A stretch of 64,000 nt of DNA from Berberis thunbergii (taxonomy: Eukaryota; Streptophyta; Magnoliopsida; Ranunculales; Berberidaceae). This document shows positions 25,101-37,100 of the stretch, piece after piece. How positions within the stretch are numbered: position 1 is the first letter of the stretch; each line of letters opens with the position of its first letter. The stretch spans positions 186,001-250,000 of the forward strand of contig QNQO01000201.1 of NCBI GenBank assembly GCA_003290165.1, given 5' to 3'. The notes beneath the pieces were generated by a model, which was not told the DNA's origin, made no database searches, and saw only the letters and a program-made list of their open reading frames with translations. The position numbers were made by a program, and so were the translations under genes.

Positions 25101-28100
25101 TCCCAGCATTTGTGAAAGAAACCAGCTGTAAAGCCGTCCGGGCCCGGTGCACTATCATGAGGAATGCTAAGAGCTGCTTGTCTGACTTCCTCTAAAGTCG
25201 GAGACTTCATGATAGATTCACAGTCCGCTTCCCTTATCAAAAGCGGAATGCATTCCATGAGTTCTGGATCCTCGTGATATCCTCCTGCTGATAACAAGGC
25301 TTCAAAAAAATTATTCGCTTCTAAAATAATATCTCTCGGATCCGTGATTAAATCCCCTGCCATGTTATGTATTTTTGATATCCTTCGCCTTTTTTGCTTG
25401 GATTTGACAGAAGCAAAGAAAAATTTAGTGCAAGCATCTCCTTCTTTGAACTCCTTTTCTCCTGATTGTTGTTGCCAATAAATTTCTTCTCTTACCAGAG
25501 CCAGTTTGAGTTCAGCCTGACATCTATTCAGATTAACCATATCATTTGTATCCCAACCCTGCATAAGACTGAATTCTAATCTGGCAATCTCATCCTCCAA
25601 CCCTCGAATAGTGCTGAAAATGTTGCCAAAAGTTTCTCTATTCCATATTTTCAGAACACCTCTGAGACGCTTAAGTTTCATGGCCACGATCGACATGTTC
25701 CCAGAACCACCTACCGGAGAGTTCCAGTTTCTATCCACAAATCCGAAAAAATCTTCATGCGTTAACCACATATTTTGGAATCTGAAAGGGGACATACCTG
25801 CCCTCTGTGTCAGAGGCAAAGACAGAAGCAGTGGAGCGTGATCCGAGCACACTCGAAGGAGATGATCAATTCGAGAATGCTGCATAAGAATAGACCAGTT
25901 TGCATTACCCAAAAAACGATCCAGTCGAGCCCAGGTTCTGTCATCTCCTCTTTGGTTGTTACACCAAGTAAATTTTGGTCCTTCAAACCCACAATCAGAA
26001 AGTCCGCAGTTCGAGATACATCTAGAAAAGTCTGATGAAGCCAGCTGATTGTAGGGACGACCGCCTAATTTTTCACCGCCGTCTACAATAACATTAAAGT
26101 CGCCTCCAATGATCCATGCTTCATCCATACCCATTGCAATGTGCTCCATGGCCTCCCATAATGTAACTATGTTCAGTTCTATGCGTAAATTGGCTTTTGC
26201 TGAGATGGTACAACATCATGTTGCTCTAATCAAGTGGGGTTTTCACTTTTGCAAAGTTCTTTGTTATGATTCTTTCTTGACACCTATCAATGCTAGTGTC
26301 TCGTGCGTGTGCTGTGCTTATATTTGCACTATGTGGTCAATGATACACAGGCAAGGGGTGAAGTTGTAATTTTAAGACACATCAAATGTTCCTTTTTTAT
26401 GAAAATCAAGTCAAATGGTTAAAGTATTTTGATTTACAGAAGAAAAAAATGCATCACAAAAACAAAAAAAGTAAGTAAAATAAAGTAGATTATCTCAAAC
26501 TTATATATTTCATCTTTTTATTCACAACACTTTTAGTATTATATCACAACTAATAACAATAACAAATAATTATAAAGGAGTTATCAAATAACTTAATTAT
26601 ATACAATAACAAGAGTAAGTCTAGGGAGCCAAGTATGGGAGCCACTTTTGGTTGGTTTTTAACACTTTTTACCCCTCTTTAAAACAACCACAAATACCAT
26701 CTGTAGAAGGGGTGTAAAAAAACCAAAACTTGACCCAAAAGTGGCTCCCTAGAATTATTGCAATAATAAATATTTAGAGGAGCAACTTGTAATATTAAAG
26801 ATTTGAATAGGTGTTATATAATTGTGAATGAGGTTTTTTTAATAATTTATCATTGTTGATGGGGTAACTTGTAAATAATATGATTGTTAAAGTTGTGTTT
26901 ATACGACAATTACCAAAATACCCCGTCCACTCTTTTGTCCTCTACACCAAGTTCTTTATAATTTTATTTTCTTTATGAGATCATTTTGGGAATACCACAA
27001 AATGGTGTCAAAGACATATGCAGAGTTCCTTGTTTGGCTATGCATTTAAAGTTGTATATATGTGTGTATGTGTATGTATATATATTTCTTTTGGTGAGGA
27101 TTACACTGATATACTTCTCTTACATATTATCTTCTAGAAAATAGATAGAGTATGTTTATGGGTTGAGGTGGTAATAGGAAGAGGAGATAAATGTTAATTT
27201 ATGGGAAAATGTTTCGGTGCAAGAGGTGGTGCTTAAAGACAAATGCCTGAGACTGTTTGCCTTGTATGAGGGGAAGCAGGGTCTACTGGCTTGTTTTGGC
27301 GATACGATGTCGGATATTGGGTTGGTGATCAAAGTTCTCGTCACTCTTTGGGCATAGGTCTCCAATCTTCCTTCTTTCAAGGGAATCTTGATTGTTAATT
27401 GGGATACTTTAATCTCGGGACCTTAATACTTCATGGAAACCATATGTAATGATACTCATGTAATACCACTAATATTGCTCAATACATTTTACCTCAAAAT
27501 AAATAATTTTCTGTATTCTTCTAAGTTAGTCCTTGGAATGTTCTTATCTTGAAATTGGTTTTCAATGATCTTTATGCAGCATTTGTGGATGTTTCTCCAG
27601 AAGAAACATTTGAGAAGGGTCCCTTTGAAAGTTTTGTGGAATCAACTGCAACAAGTTCTTCCAAGGAGGCAGATGTAGTGAGCCTTAAAAATTGAGTAAT
27701 CAATGAATGCTACAGTATTCCATATTATCTATGTTTCTAATTTGTTGACATGCATGAAGGTTCCTCAAAACGGAGCTGCTACCAAGCAGGATAACAATGC
27801 TTATAATCAGCAGTCAGCTTATCAACAGTCACAAGGCCAGTGTAAGCGTTTATCCCAGCTATAATTCATTCCGTGTTTTTGTATTCATTATCTCTTTTGT
27901 TTTGAAAATGTAAGTGAGTCAAAGGAACATATCTGTTTTATTGATGAGGAAAAAGTATACGTAGTAGGTTTAGCCACAATAAACAATGATTAAGTGCTAA
28001 GATGAGGCCTTCTCAATCATGAAGGAATCACTGTCAGTGCAGAAAAGTGATGCTGGAGTCCCTAAACTTCTTGCAGAAGTTTATCCTCTAGAGACCTTAT

Positions 28101-31100
28101 CAAAGAATCTTAGCTAAAGAATAAAGAAAGGACTTTTTGCACTTTGCTGCTAATTTTACCAACATCACTTCAGTCCAAATCCAATTCAAGATCTCCTAGA
28201 GATCAAAAATCTTCCTTGAAAAAAGTGAAGGGGTGAATTTTTTTTTTCAAATTTATTTATTATTATTATTATTTTTTTAAATACCTTTATCTTCCATATT
28301 GCCTCTTTCCACTTCTTTGCTCCACCTGAAACCCACTACCAATCTCTTATGGAGTTTTGGCGTGGCTGGAATCAAGACATGAGTCTTTATAGGTTATGCT
28401 AGGCATGGTTGAAGCATGAGAATCGATGGAAGTGATGGTGCATAGTAGGATGAAGTGAGAGACTGGTGCCTTGTCCATCTCCATGCATATCATCCCCAAT
28501 GAAGGGTTTCTTCCACTTGTCCCTGCTGCAGTAAAATTATCAACCTAGAGCTTTAATCAATCGTACCTTGATGAGAGCATGATGATGTAGGTGGGTTTAG
28601 ATTCAGATGAAGAATTAATCAAATTGATAGATGAAGAACTACCCAACTTGACTGACAGAAAAGGACGATGATGTTGGCGAGATCTCTCTTGTAAAATCCA
28701 TGTGCAGTTGATCCATATTTTAATTATGATATGTTTGATGGCGCGCTAGGTTTCGAGAGTAGCGGCAGATGTAGGAGGCGGTGTGGTTGGTTGAAAGGAG
28801 GATGAAGAAATTGAGGATAATTGCTATGGCATAGTCAAGAGGTCTCCTTTACGAGATGATGGTGGGTTCCAGGAAATAGAGAAAGTTGCAGTGGGGAAGA
28901 TGGAAGTTTTATTTTTAAATTGCGAAATGGGTTTTACATTTTGAGATCTTGAGTTGAAGTGGTATTGGCAAGGATGCACAGACACGGACAAGACACGACG
29001 ACTCGGCAATTTTCAAAAAATTAGGACTCGACGAAGCGGTCAAACTTTACTTTTTATTAATTTTTATTTTTTTATAACTCGTGAACATAAACAACTTAAA
29101 GCTTAAAATTATTTAAAATTTTTACTTTTGAAGCTGGAAGTTGAGAACTTAACAAGAGAGATAGAAAAATTTACAGAGATGCTCGGATAGTCAAAATTGT
29201 TGGGGAGTGTATCTAATTTGCAAATTGTTTCAAAATAGTGTGTAATTGTATATCTAAGAATAAATTAATCATCAGAAACAGATAAATCAAATTACTAAGA
29301 AATTATATAGTAAAATACCATTTTTATGTGTATTGTATCTAATTTAGAGTGAGGGAAGAAACGACCTTGATGATGCCTGATGTACCATCAAATGAGAATG
29401 TCAGTCAAAAAGTCAAGAACCTTCAGATTAAGTACGGTGTGAAGAGGTGCTCTAATTAAAGCAACCCCTCTCCCTGACTGGAGGAATCGAAGAATTGACA
29501 ATTGCAATTGAGTGCATTAGAACTTGGTGTTTCTTTAAGAACTACTTTCGAAAATCAGCAGAGAAAAACAGAAAAAAAACTCAAGAAAAATAGGAAAAAA
29601 ACACTAGCCGTGTCGGAGCCGTGTCGGTCTCAATCAACGTTTCTTGACCATTGACCACGTGTCGGACATCCGACTCTTGAAACGGGGTTTTCCGAAGAGT
29701 TCGTGCATCCTTGGGTATTGGTAAAAGGAGGGGTTGTGAGGGGGGAAAACCTCTTTAGCCAAAAGAATTGAGGAGCAAAGTGGAAAAGCCCAAAAAGTTA
29801 TATTCTGAGAAAATTTACTTGCAGTTATGCGAAGCGAATATGAGAATGGTCTTAGTGAGATCACCGTGAGAGCCCCATGAGTTGCAAATGTACAAAGAAA
29901 TGCTTTTGAACCAATAAGGCCAGATCACATGATAAAAACAAATGTGCGGCAGATTGATTCTACCCATGGACATCCCAAACAAATGACCCTAAGATTCATA
30001 CCCGTCTAAGTTATAACCAGTTCTGTGTAGGACATTGATTTCACACCCCTTAGGCCCTTACAAAGACTACAACTCTAGGGAGAAAGTTTGTCCAAACTTG
30101 GTTTATTGGAAAATCTTGAGGAGAATTCATGGGCATCTTAGGCTCCAATAACTTGGTTGGTGAGAGGTGATAAAATATTCAATGGAAAACTCCTTCGATT
30201 CCTTTTTTCCAAACCAACTATCATCTTCATCCTTGGGATTGATCCCATTGGATTTAATGACCCCACCTTGTAGCTCACTCTTTTAATTCTCATACAAGTA
30301 CTTATTATTGTGAAGGTTCAACCTCCCACTATTCTCATATACATCTCTGCTCTTGGACTTTCAATCTAATAAGAAGGGCACACCCTCAGGACATTGGGGG
30401 CACATGAACGACACAAATATGGAAGGATTATCTCGGGTCTTCCGAGGCATTTATGGCAGTCTCTCAAATATTGCTAAATTGAATGTGATAGGATGAGATA
30501 GAACGCAATAGAAGCAAAGACAAGGAACAACTTACCTACTCTTGATGTCAGTGCGTCTCGTTTCATTCTAATTATTGAATCTGTCTCTAAAAAGGGGATC
30601 TACCATATGGTTGGGGCTCATTGACAATGGAGTAGATTAATATCGATATAGGCTCTTGCACAAGGGCTGTGAGATTCTTTATACTGTGTAGGCAACAACT
30701 ATTGTGAGAAGTATTTTGATAGCTCCCGTCACGAAGAAATTAGTTTCAATTCAAGGAGCACCCAAACCTCGAGAAACATGGTAGTTTTCATAATTCACCC
30801 CACTTATGTGAGTTGGTGTTAGTATCTATTTTGCCAGTCTACTACTTCACTATTTAAAACACCATCTTCTTTTTAGGTCAAGGCAGTGCAAAAACTTTAC
30901 ATATTACATATATAAATATCAAACTTTACAAATGTCTGAAGGGGCATCAATTTTATAGATTCATGTTGTCAGGGGCTCCGCCAAGGCTCTAAAGGCTCCA
31001 TTTTTATGTAAAAGGGCCTCACCTGAGCCTTAGAGCGCTGGGCCATACATTAGTCACAGGAAACACAACCACGCATAAATCTCTACTCTTAAACAAAAAG

Positions 31101-34100
31101 GCTTTGCAAAGGTAGTGCGGCGGAACTTGGAGCCTCATGCCTCACCTCCCCCGCTGATAACATAGTGCGATACATGGCCTTCCTGGAAATTTCAGCATGT
31201 TTATTCTCTCTATTTCATCGTATGATTGTCGCCATTTTTTTTTAGATGGAAACCTTGACAGCATCTTGTCATTAATCATATGAATTGTTAATTATGTGGT
31301 TCTTGTTCTCGTTGCAGCGATTTGAATGAATGTGGGCGTGAGATTATTTCAATTTAGATAATTTTCTTCTTTGAATCCCATTTGATGCAAATATCTAGTT
31401 TTATTATTTCACAATAATTTGTAAGATCAGAATATCATGAGATTAAAATTTTGTTTGGTATTTTCAAAACCCTTGACCGGACATTTCAATTGATGCCATG
31501 AACAGCAAAGCGTGGTTCTCGCATTTCAGTGGAAGCTTTAGAGAAAATGTTGGAAGATCCTACTGTACAGAAGATGATCTATCCGTGAGTCAGCCTGGAA
31601 TTGTTTTTTGGTTTCTATGCTTATCATATGTTGATGATGAATTACTGATGATATATCATGTGTACACCACAAAAAAGCCGATCAGCTAAGATGTTGGTGG
31701 CCTCATGGAATATCTTTTCCCAAAACAACTTGATCAAACATTTTAAGGAATGTAGTAGGTCAAAACGTTTATACACTCAGGAGCCTAATATATTTGTCAT
31801 GTCAACTAAGTTATCCTTTCCCTTTTAAAAGACCTCTTATACTATATGATATTTGAGGATGACAAATATGATAAAGAAAGGCAGCAGAATGGAGTTTTAA
31901 GATAACATGGGCGTTCTGGATGAAGTTCTGGTTGACATGTTCATCCAGAACAATATTTGTAGTTTACCAAGACCACAAGAAAATAAATGAAACAGAATCT
32001 ACATTGTTACTTTTCAATGCTTCAAGCGTTTTAAGTCTGAACCATTAGTCCTACACAGCTCTCAAGCAAACTAAGCATTACATTCGTCACTGGCCTGCAC
32101 AAATTAACAAGATCTGAGTTGAAACAAATGATAATGACTAGCCAGTGTTGGTATTGATGATTCTGATTGCTAAACTTGAATTGTGTAGTCTTATAACACA
32201 AGGCAATGTTAGTCACAACGATTATTCTATTTTGCCAGCGACTTTTTCAAGTTAGTTTTTAAATTTGAAGTTTTTTCTTTTGTACGTTTCTAACCTATCA
32301 AAACACTGGTGTATTACTCGTGTCATTGGCACGACCACACTTTCCACATAGCGTCTACCCGTACCTTCGGCATGCCACTTGGCTTGTTGGGATGTGCGTA
32401 ATACAAGTAATAATATGATTGAGAGAGTTTACTTTGATTTTAATATTATCTCCCCTTCCCCGTGTTCTAGAGGTTTAAAAAAATGTAAGGTAAATTTTTT
32501 TTTTCAAATTTGATAATAATCTTATTACATATTCTGCCCAAGGACCAATTGATAATCTAATGCAATTCATAATATTGTTTGTAAACCACAAAGAAAAATA
32601 GATACACTTGAAGTACTTACAAGATCAAATTATTTAATTTGTTCTCTTTTGCAAGAAGTTATGCAAGTAAACAAAACTTGAACTCGAAAGGAGACATTGT
32701 TACAATCAATTGCGTAGGTTTTCTGTTTATGAAACTGATAGAATAAAACTTGCAGAATAACGGAAATTAAAAGATAATACTGGAAATCAAATAAAAAAAA
32801 TTGAACGACAAACTAAATCAACGATAAATAAACGAAACAATTTGTAAACAAAATAAACTTTTTTTCATCAATCAACTGATTAAAATAAAGTACCTATGCT
32901 CCTATTCATTAAAAGAAAATCCTAACCTAATAGGAAACAATGTCCTAATAATACTATAATTCTTAATATGCCTAAAATACTATTATTGCCAATATTACTA
33001 CTATCCTAATTACATCAATCTTTTCGGGTTGAATAAGCTCGTCCTCGAGCTTAAAGTCGAAGATGTCTGATGAGCATAAGCAACCAGTCATTGAACATAA
33101 GTCGAAGTGTATGCAAGTAGTCTTCACTGAAACTTGCCATGATACATACTAGATAAAATTTGAGGAACCAACTTAGAAAGAAACCAAGGTGACTTAAAGA
33201 ACTGAAAGCTGCAAAATACCTGAGAAGAGGTCTGCGCATAAGCCTGTGCCACAAAAATATCCCAATAGGGATCAACATAATCATCGTCACTAAATGTCTC
33301 TGCCTCTGTAGTCGTACAAGTCAAATGCCTCACAAGTCAGAAATTGAGTAGTGTGACGACGCCCATAACTTTCTCAAAAAATAGGATGGACTCTGACAAA
33401 GAATAGGGCTCATCCTGATCTTCGCACGTCCGGGCAAGGTCATATGCATCCAATTGTGCCTAAAGATCTCAAAATGTTGTCAGTAGCAATCTTGCGCAGT
33501 GTTCGGTACATTTCTACAATTTTTTTCCAAGACTTATCCGAGGTTGACTCAACCTACATCACGGTGGAGATGGTGGTAGGGTGTACATCACTAACAGCTG
33601 GGGGTGAGGGTGGGGATGTAAGGCAAACCGGTTCAGTTAGTAGTTTGTTGTCATTGCCCACAGGAGGAGTAGGTGGTATAGGAGAAACAGGTTCAGGTGT
33701 AAGAGGGGTTCATGGTGGAAAATAGTATATTGAAGGATAATCGCTATAAGACACCGTAGGGTATCGGGCTATACTTGGACTTGGACTATAGTGGTATTGA
33801 TATTGGGACGAAGAATAGGATGGATATTGGTATGAATTTATGGGGGCATAGAATGGGTCATTTATTTTTAAAATATTTTTCATTTGTCACACAGGTGGGG
33901 TGCTCTCATCATTATTGGGGTGGAAGTAACCAATGGGGGATCAGGGACTAACTAAAAATAAAGGGCAAGCACTGAATGAAAAAAGGTCAGGGACTTAATA
34001 CAATATTAGAGAAAAAGGCTTTTCCTTCTACCCAAACTAAAACAGGGTGGAAGTGGGGCTTGGGCTGGCGATGACGACAGGGGTTGCAAGGGCACGCCGA

Positions 34101-37100
34101 ATGGCAGTGAGTCTAGATGAAGGCAACAATGGCGGGGCTGTTTCAACTGTTGGACGGCGGCTAGAGAGATCGGGCAGCGAGACTGAGGTCGACGCCGGGT
34201 TGATGCGTGTGATGATTTGAGGACAACTTAGCAGGCAGTGGCTGATAGCAATGGTGGCAGGTTTGATTTTCTTTGTCTTCTCAATCTTCTCTTTTCAAAC
34301 AAATATTTTCAATGAAATAAATCTTCAAATTGAACCAATCTTCGATCCAAATAATCAAATAATAAAATCTTTCGCCTCTGATACCAATTGATAGAATAAA
34401 ACTTGCTGAATAACGGAGATTAAAAGATAATACCGAAAATCAAATAAAATAAATTGAACGACAAAGTAAATCAACGATAAACAAACTAAACGATAAATAA
34501 ACTTATTTTCATCAATCAACTGATTACAATGACTATCTACGCTCCTATTTATAAAAAGCAAACCCTAAACCAAATCGGAAACAATGACTTAATAATACTA
34601 GAATTTTTAATATGCCTATAATACTATTATTGCTAACATTCCTATTGTCTTAATTACATCTAAAACTCTCAATAGATAAACAACCCCACCCTTTTATTCC
34701 TCCATTTTAACCTCACCACCACCGTGAAACCAAAAGTGGACACTTACTTGAGAAGGGTTTCAACTAATTTTGACAATCTGCAAAAACAAACTTGCTCTTG
34801 ATTCTAATAGTGAACAATGGACTGATCATACTATAGAAAGCATGGTACCACCATGGAACATTCATGAATATCTAAACAATAAAAATTCAGTTAGTACAAC
34901 TAGAGAAATCATAAAATTAATCGAAGAATAAAATTATTTGCAAACTGTTTACCAAAGAATTCGGGGTAATTGTCGTGAAGCAAAGACATGGCTTGGTTGG
35001 TAGCTTGGACAATTGTAGACATGACACCTGGGTTAAAAATACCCTTCTCCAAAAATTGAATCCCCCTCTTGCAAGCAATTGAAGAATTGATCCCATAAAG
35101 ATATATATGAAAAATCAGCCTATGAAAATAGCAGTGTTCTAAAAATTAGTCTAGGCGGCCCCCTCGGCAGGTTTTTGAAAATTTTTATTTTCAGTTTAAA
35201 AAAAAATAAAAATTTTAAACTCAGTTTTTCTATGCATTTTGCATGCGTGTCTTGCGATTGAATTGGAAGTAATTTATATGCTATTATGCTTAACTTTTAC
35301 TTATTATAAATTATAATAAATAAATTACTGCCTAGGCCCTCGCCTAGTCCTCTGGGCGCTAGTCCACTTGCGCCTACCGCCTACTGTTTTTTTAGAACAC
35401 TGTAAAATAGGCATAAAAAATAAATTAAAAAAAAACCTCCCAATTCAGGATCAAGTATTTGCAACTAAAAACCCAACATGCCCAATCACTAAAAAAGAAT
35501 AACCATTGACTAAAAACCATGATAAATCCAACACAAATCGCTTAATTCGATAACATTTGTAAAACAATAAAATGAACCCAATTTTTAATATCACAAATAC
35601 TCAATTACAACAATTAAATAACCAAAAACGTAAATGCTCCTCTATCAGATTATTATTGAGCAATAATCACATTGAACATCAATCGAAGAAACAATATCTA
35701 GGTGCCACATACAAAACACAATATTTGTATCGCATTCATTGAAGTCTTAGCTTTTATCTCTTTAACCCATACGCTACTTCGATATGACTTCCTTAATACA
35801 AAACCACCTACACACCCTTTGCGTAATTATCTATGTTCCAAATAAACTTTCAACTAATCAATTAACTTAATTATCTGCACAAATAATCAGGCTTAGTGAA
35901 TGTCTCATATACTTGATGTGCAATGCAACTAATATAATTCTTTTCTAATCTAGACATTTTATCTATTTTTCCAGAATGAGGAAAATTCAAGTTCTTACAA
36001 ACAAAACTATTTCATTTTCTTCTTGAATATGTATTTTGTTTAACCTACATGCACATGAAAAACTAAAAAGGAAATTCATGTCTACCAAGAATCCTAATTA
36101 CATATAGCATTACTACATGGAGAAATTTGATCTTCCAATAGGAGCCAAAAACTAATGGCCGGTCAATCGAGTAGTAATGAAAATCAAATTTTGTTTTGAA
36201 GCTTTCGACATTTGTGTTTCTCAAGTAACATCACTTTCGCAAGAACACAAACTAACAAGCATTAGCATTCAAAGACAAACCCAAACGACTCAATAAGTCG
36301 ATCAAGCTCTAGAAATTCACCATTGAAATTAACACTCAATAAACAAACCTGCAACAACAAAATTGAAAATTGGGAAAATGGGGGAACTACGAAGCTCGAT
36401 GAAATTTGAGAAATACTTCTTCCTCATTAGTTTCATCATGAGTTCCAAAATTTATGCTTGAATGAGTTTCGTCTTGCTTCTAGACCACATCATATGTATG
36501 GCAAAACTCTTAAGACAATGATTTTGCAACCACAACAAAATTTTGAATAAGAAATCATGAAAAATGAAATAGAAGGGGAGAAAGAAATTAATAACATGAA
36601 TTGATATGCTAGATAACCCAAACCAACCCAAATTTGATAAAATTGGATGCACAGTACCAAATCACAATGATTCTAATGATCCTTGTAATGCTCTGCTCGA
36701 ATCCTCCTACTTGTTGCCGAACCGCTACCTTGTTGGATAGAGTCGCCATTGAAACCCAAAGAGATAGGGATTGTGATATAATTAAAATTGTGTAATAAAC
36801 AAAAATTGAAAGACTGCGATAATTGAAAGAAAATAAATCAACGATAAAAATAAATCAACAATAAAGTAAATCAATGATAAATTAAAAAAATAAATTCTCT
36901 TATTCAATCAACCTACTAATTGAACAACCTACACCTTTTTATAATTAACCTAACTTTTATGACAATAAACAAATCCTAACCTCATTGGAAACGAATGTCC
37001 TAACTATTATGAGTTGTTTCTAAAGAGACTAGTGATAGTAATAGTAATACTGATATTGTCAAATAACCCAATTACATCAACCTCCTTGGTTGAAGAAGCT

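Larger units (their letters stand above)
21450..26161 (-). mobile_element. L1-type LINE, 5'-truncated, with 12-bp target duplication
   Basis: A 4.7-kb non-LTR element on the minus strand. It has a long ORF2 (endonuclease end, RT, zf-RVT), an RNase H frame, a long 3' region and a poly(A) of about 23 (21450-21471 as T). The flanking repeats TGTCACTATGTT (21438-21449) and TGTAACTATGTT (26162-26173) fit a target-site duplication with one mismatch. The 5' end falls inside the endonuclease, so there is no ORF1 or promoter. It fills most of the TIC40 intron 21132-27579, antisense to the gene. ORF2 is almost intact, so this copy is much younger than the other LINEs here. Confidence 0.92.

Noticed and set aside
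27150..27400. LINE-like frame VSVQEVVLKDKCLRLF
   Set aside because: Too short and broken to define as an element; could be chance similarity.
28970..29665. Possible DNA transposon with GACACGG words
   Set aside because: Words are repeated near both ends but no inverted terminal repeat or target duplication could be fixed.
31521..31584. Alternative TIC40 exon g start after TTTCAG at 31529
   Set aside because: It gives Gln-Leu-Glu and loses the conserved Ser-Val. The acceptor at 31505 gives the correct phase and SVEALEK.
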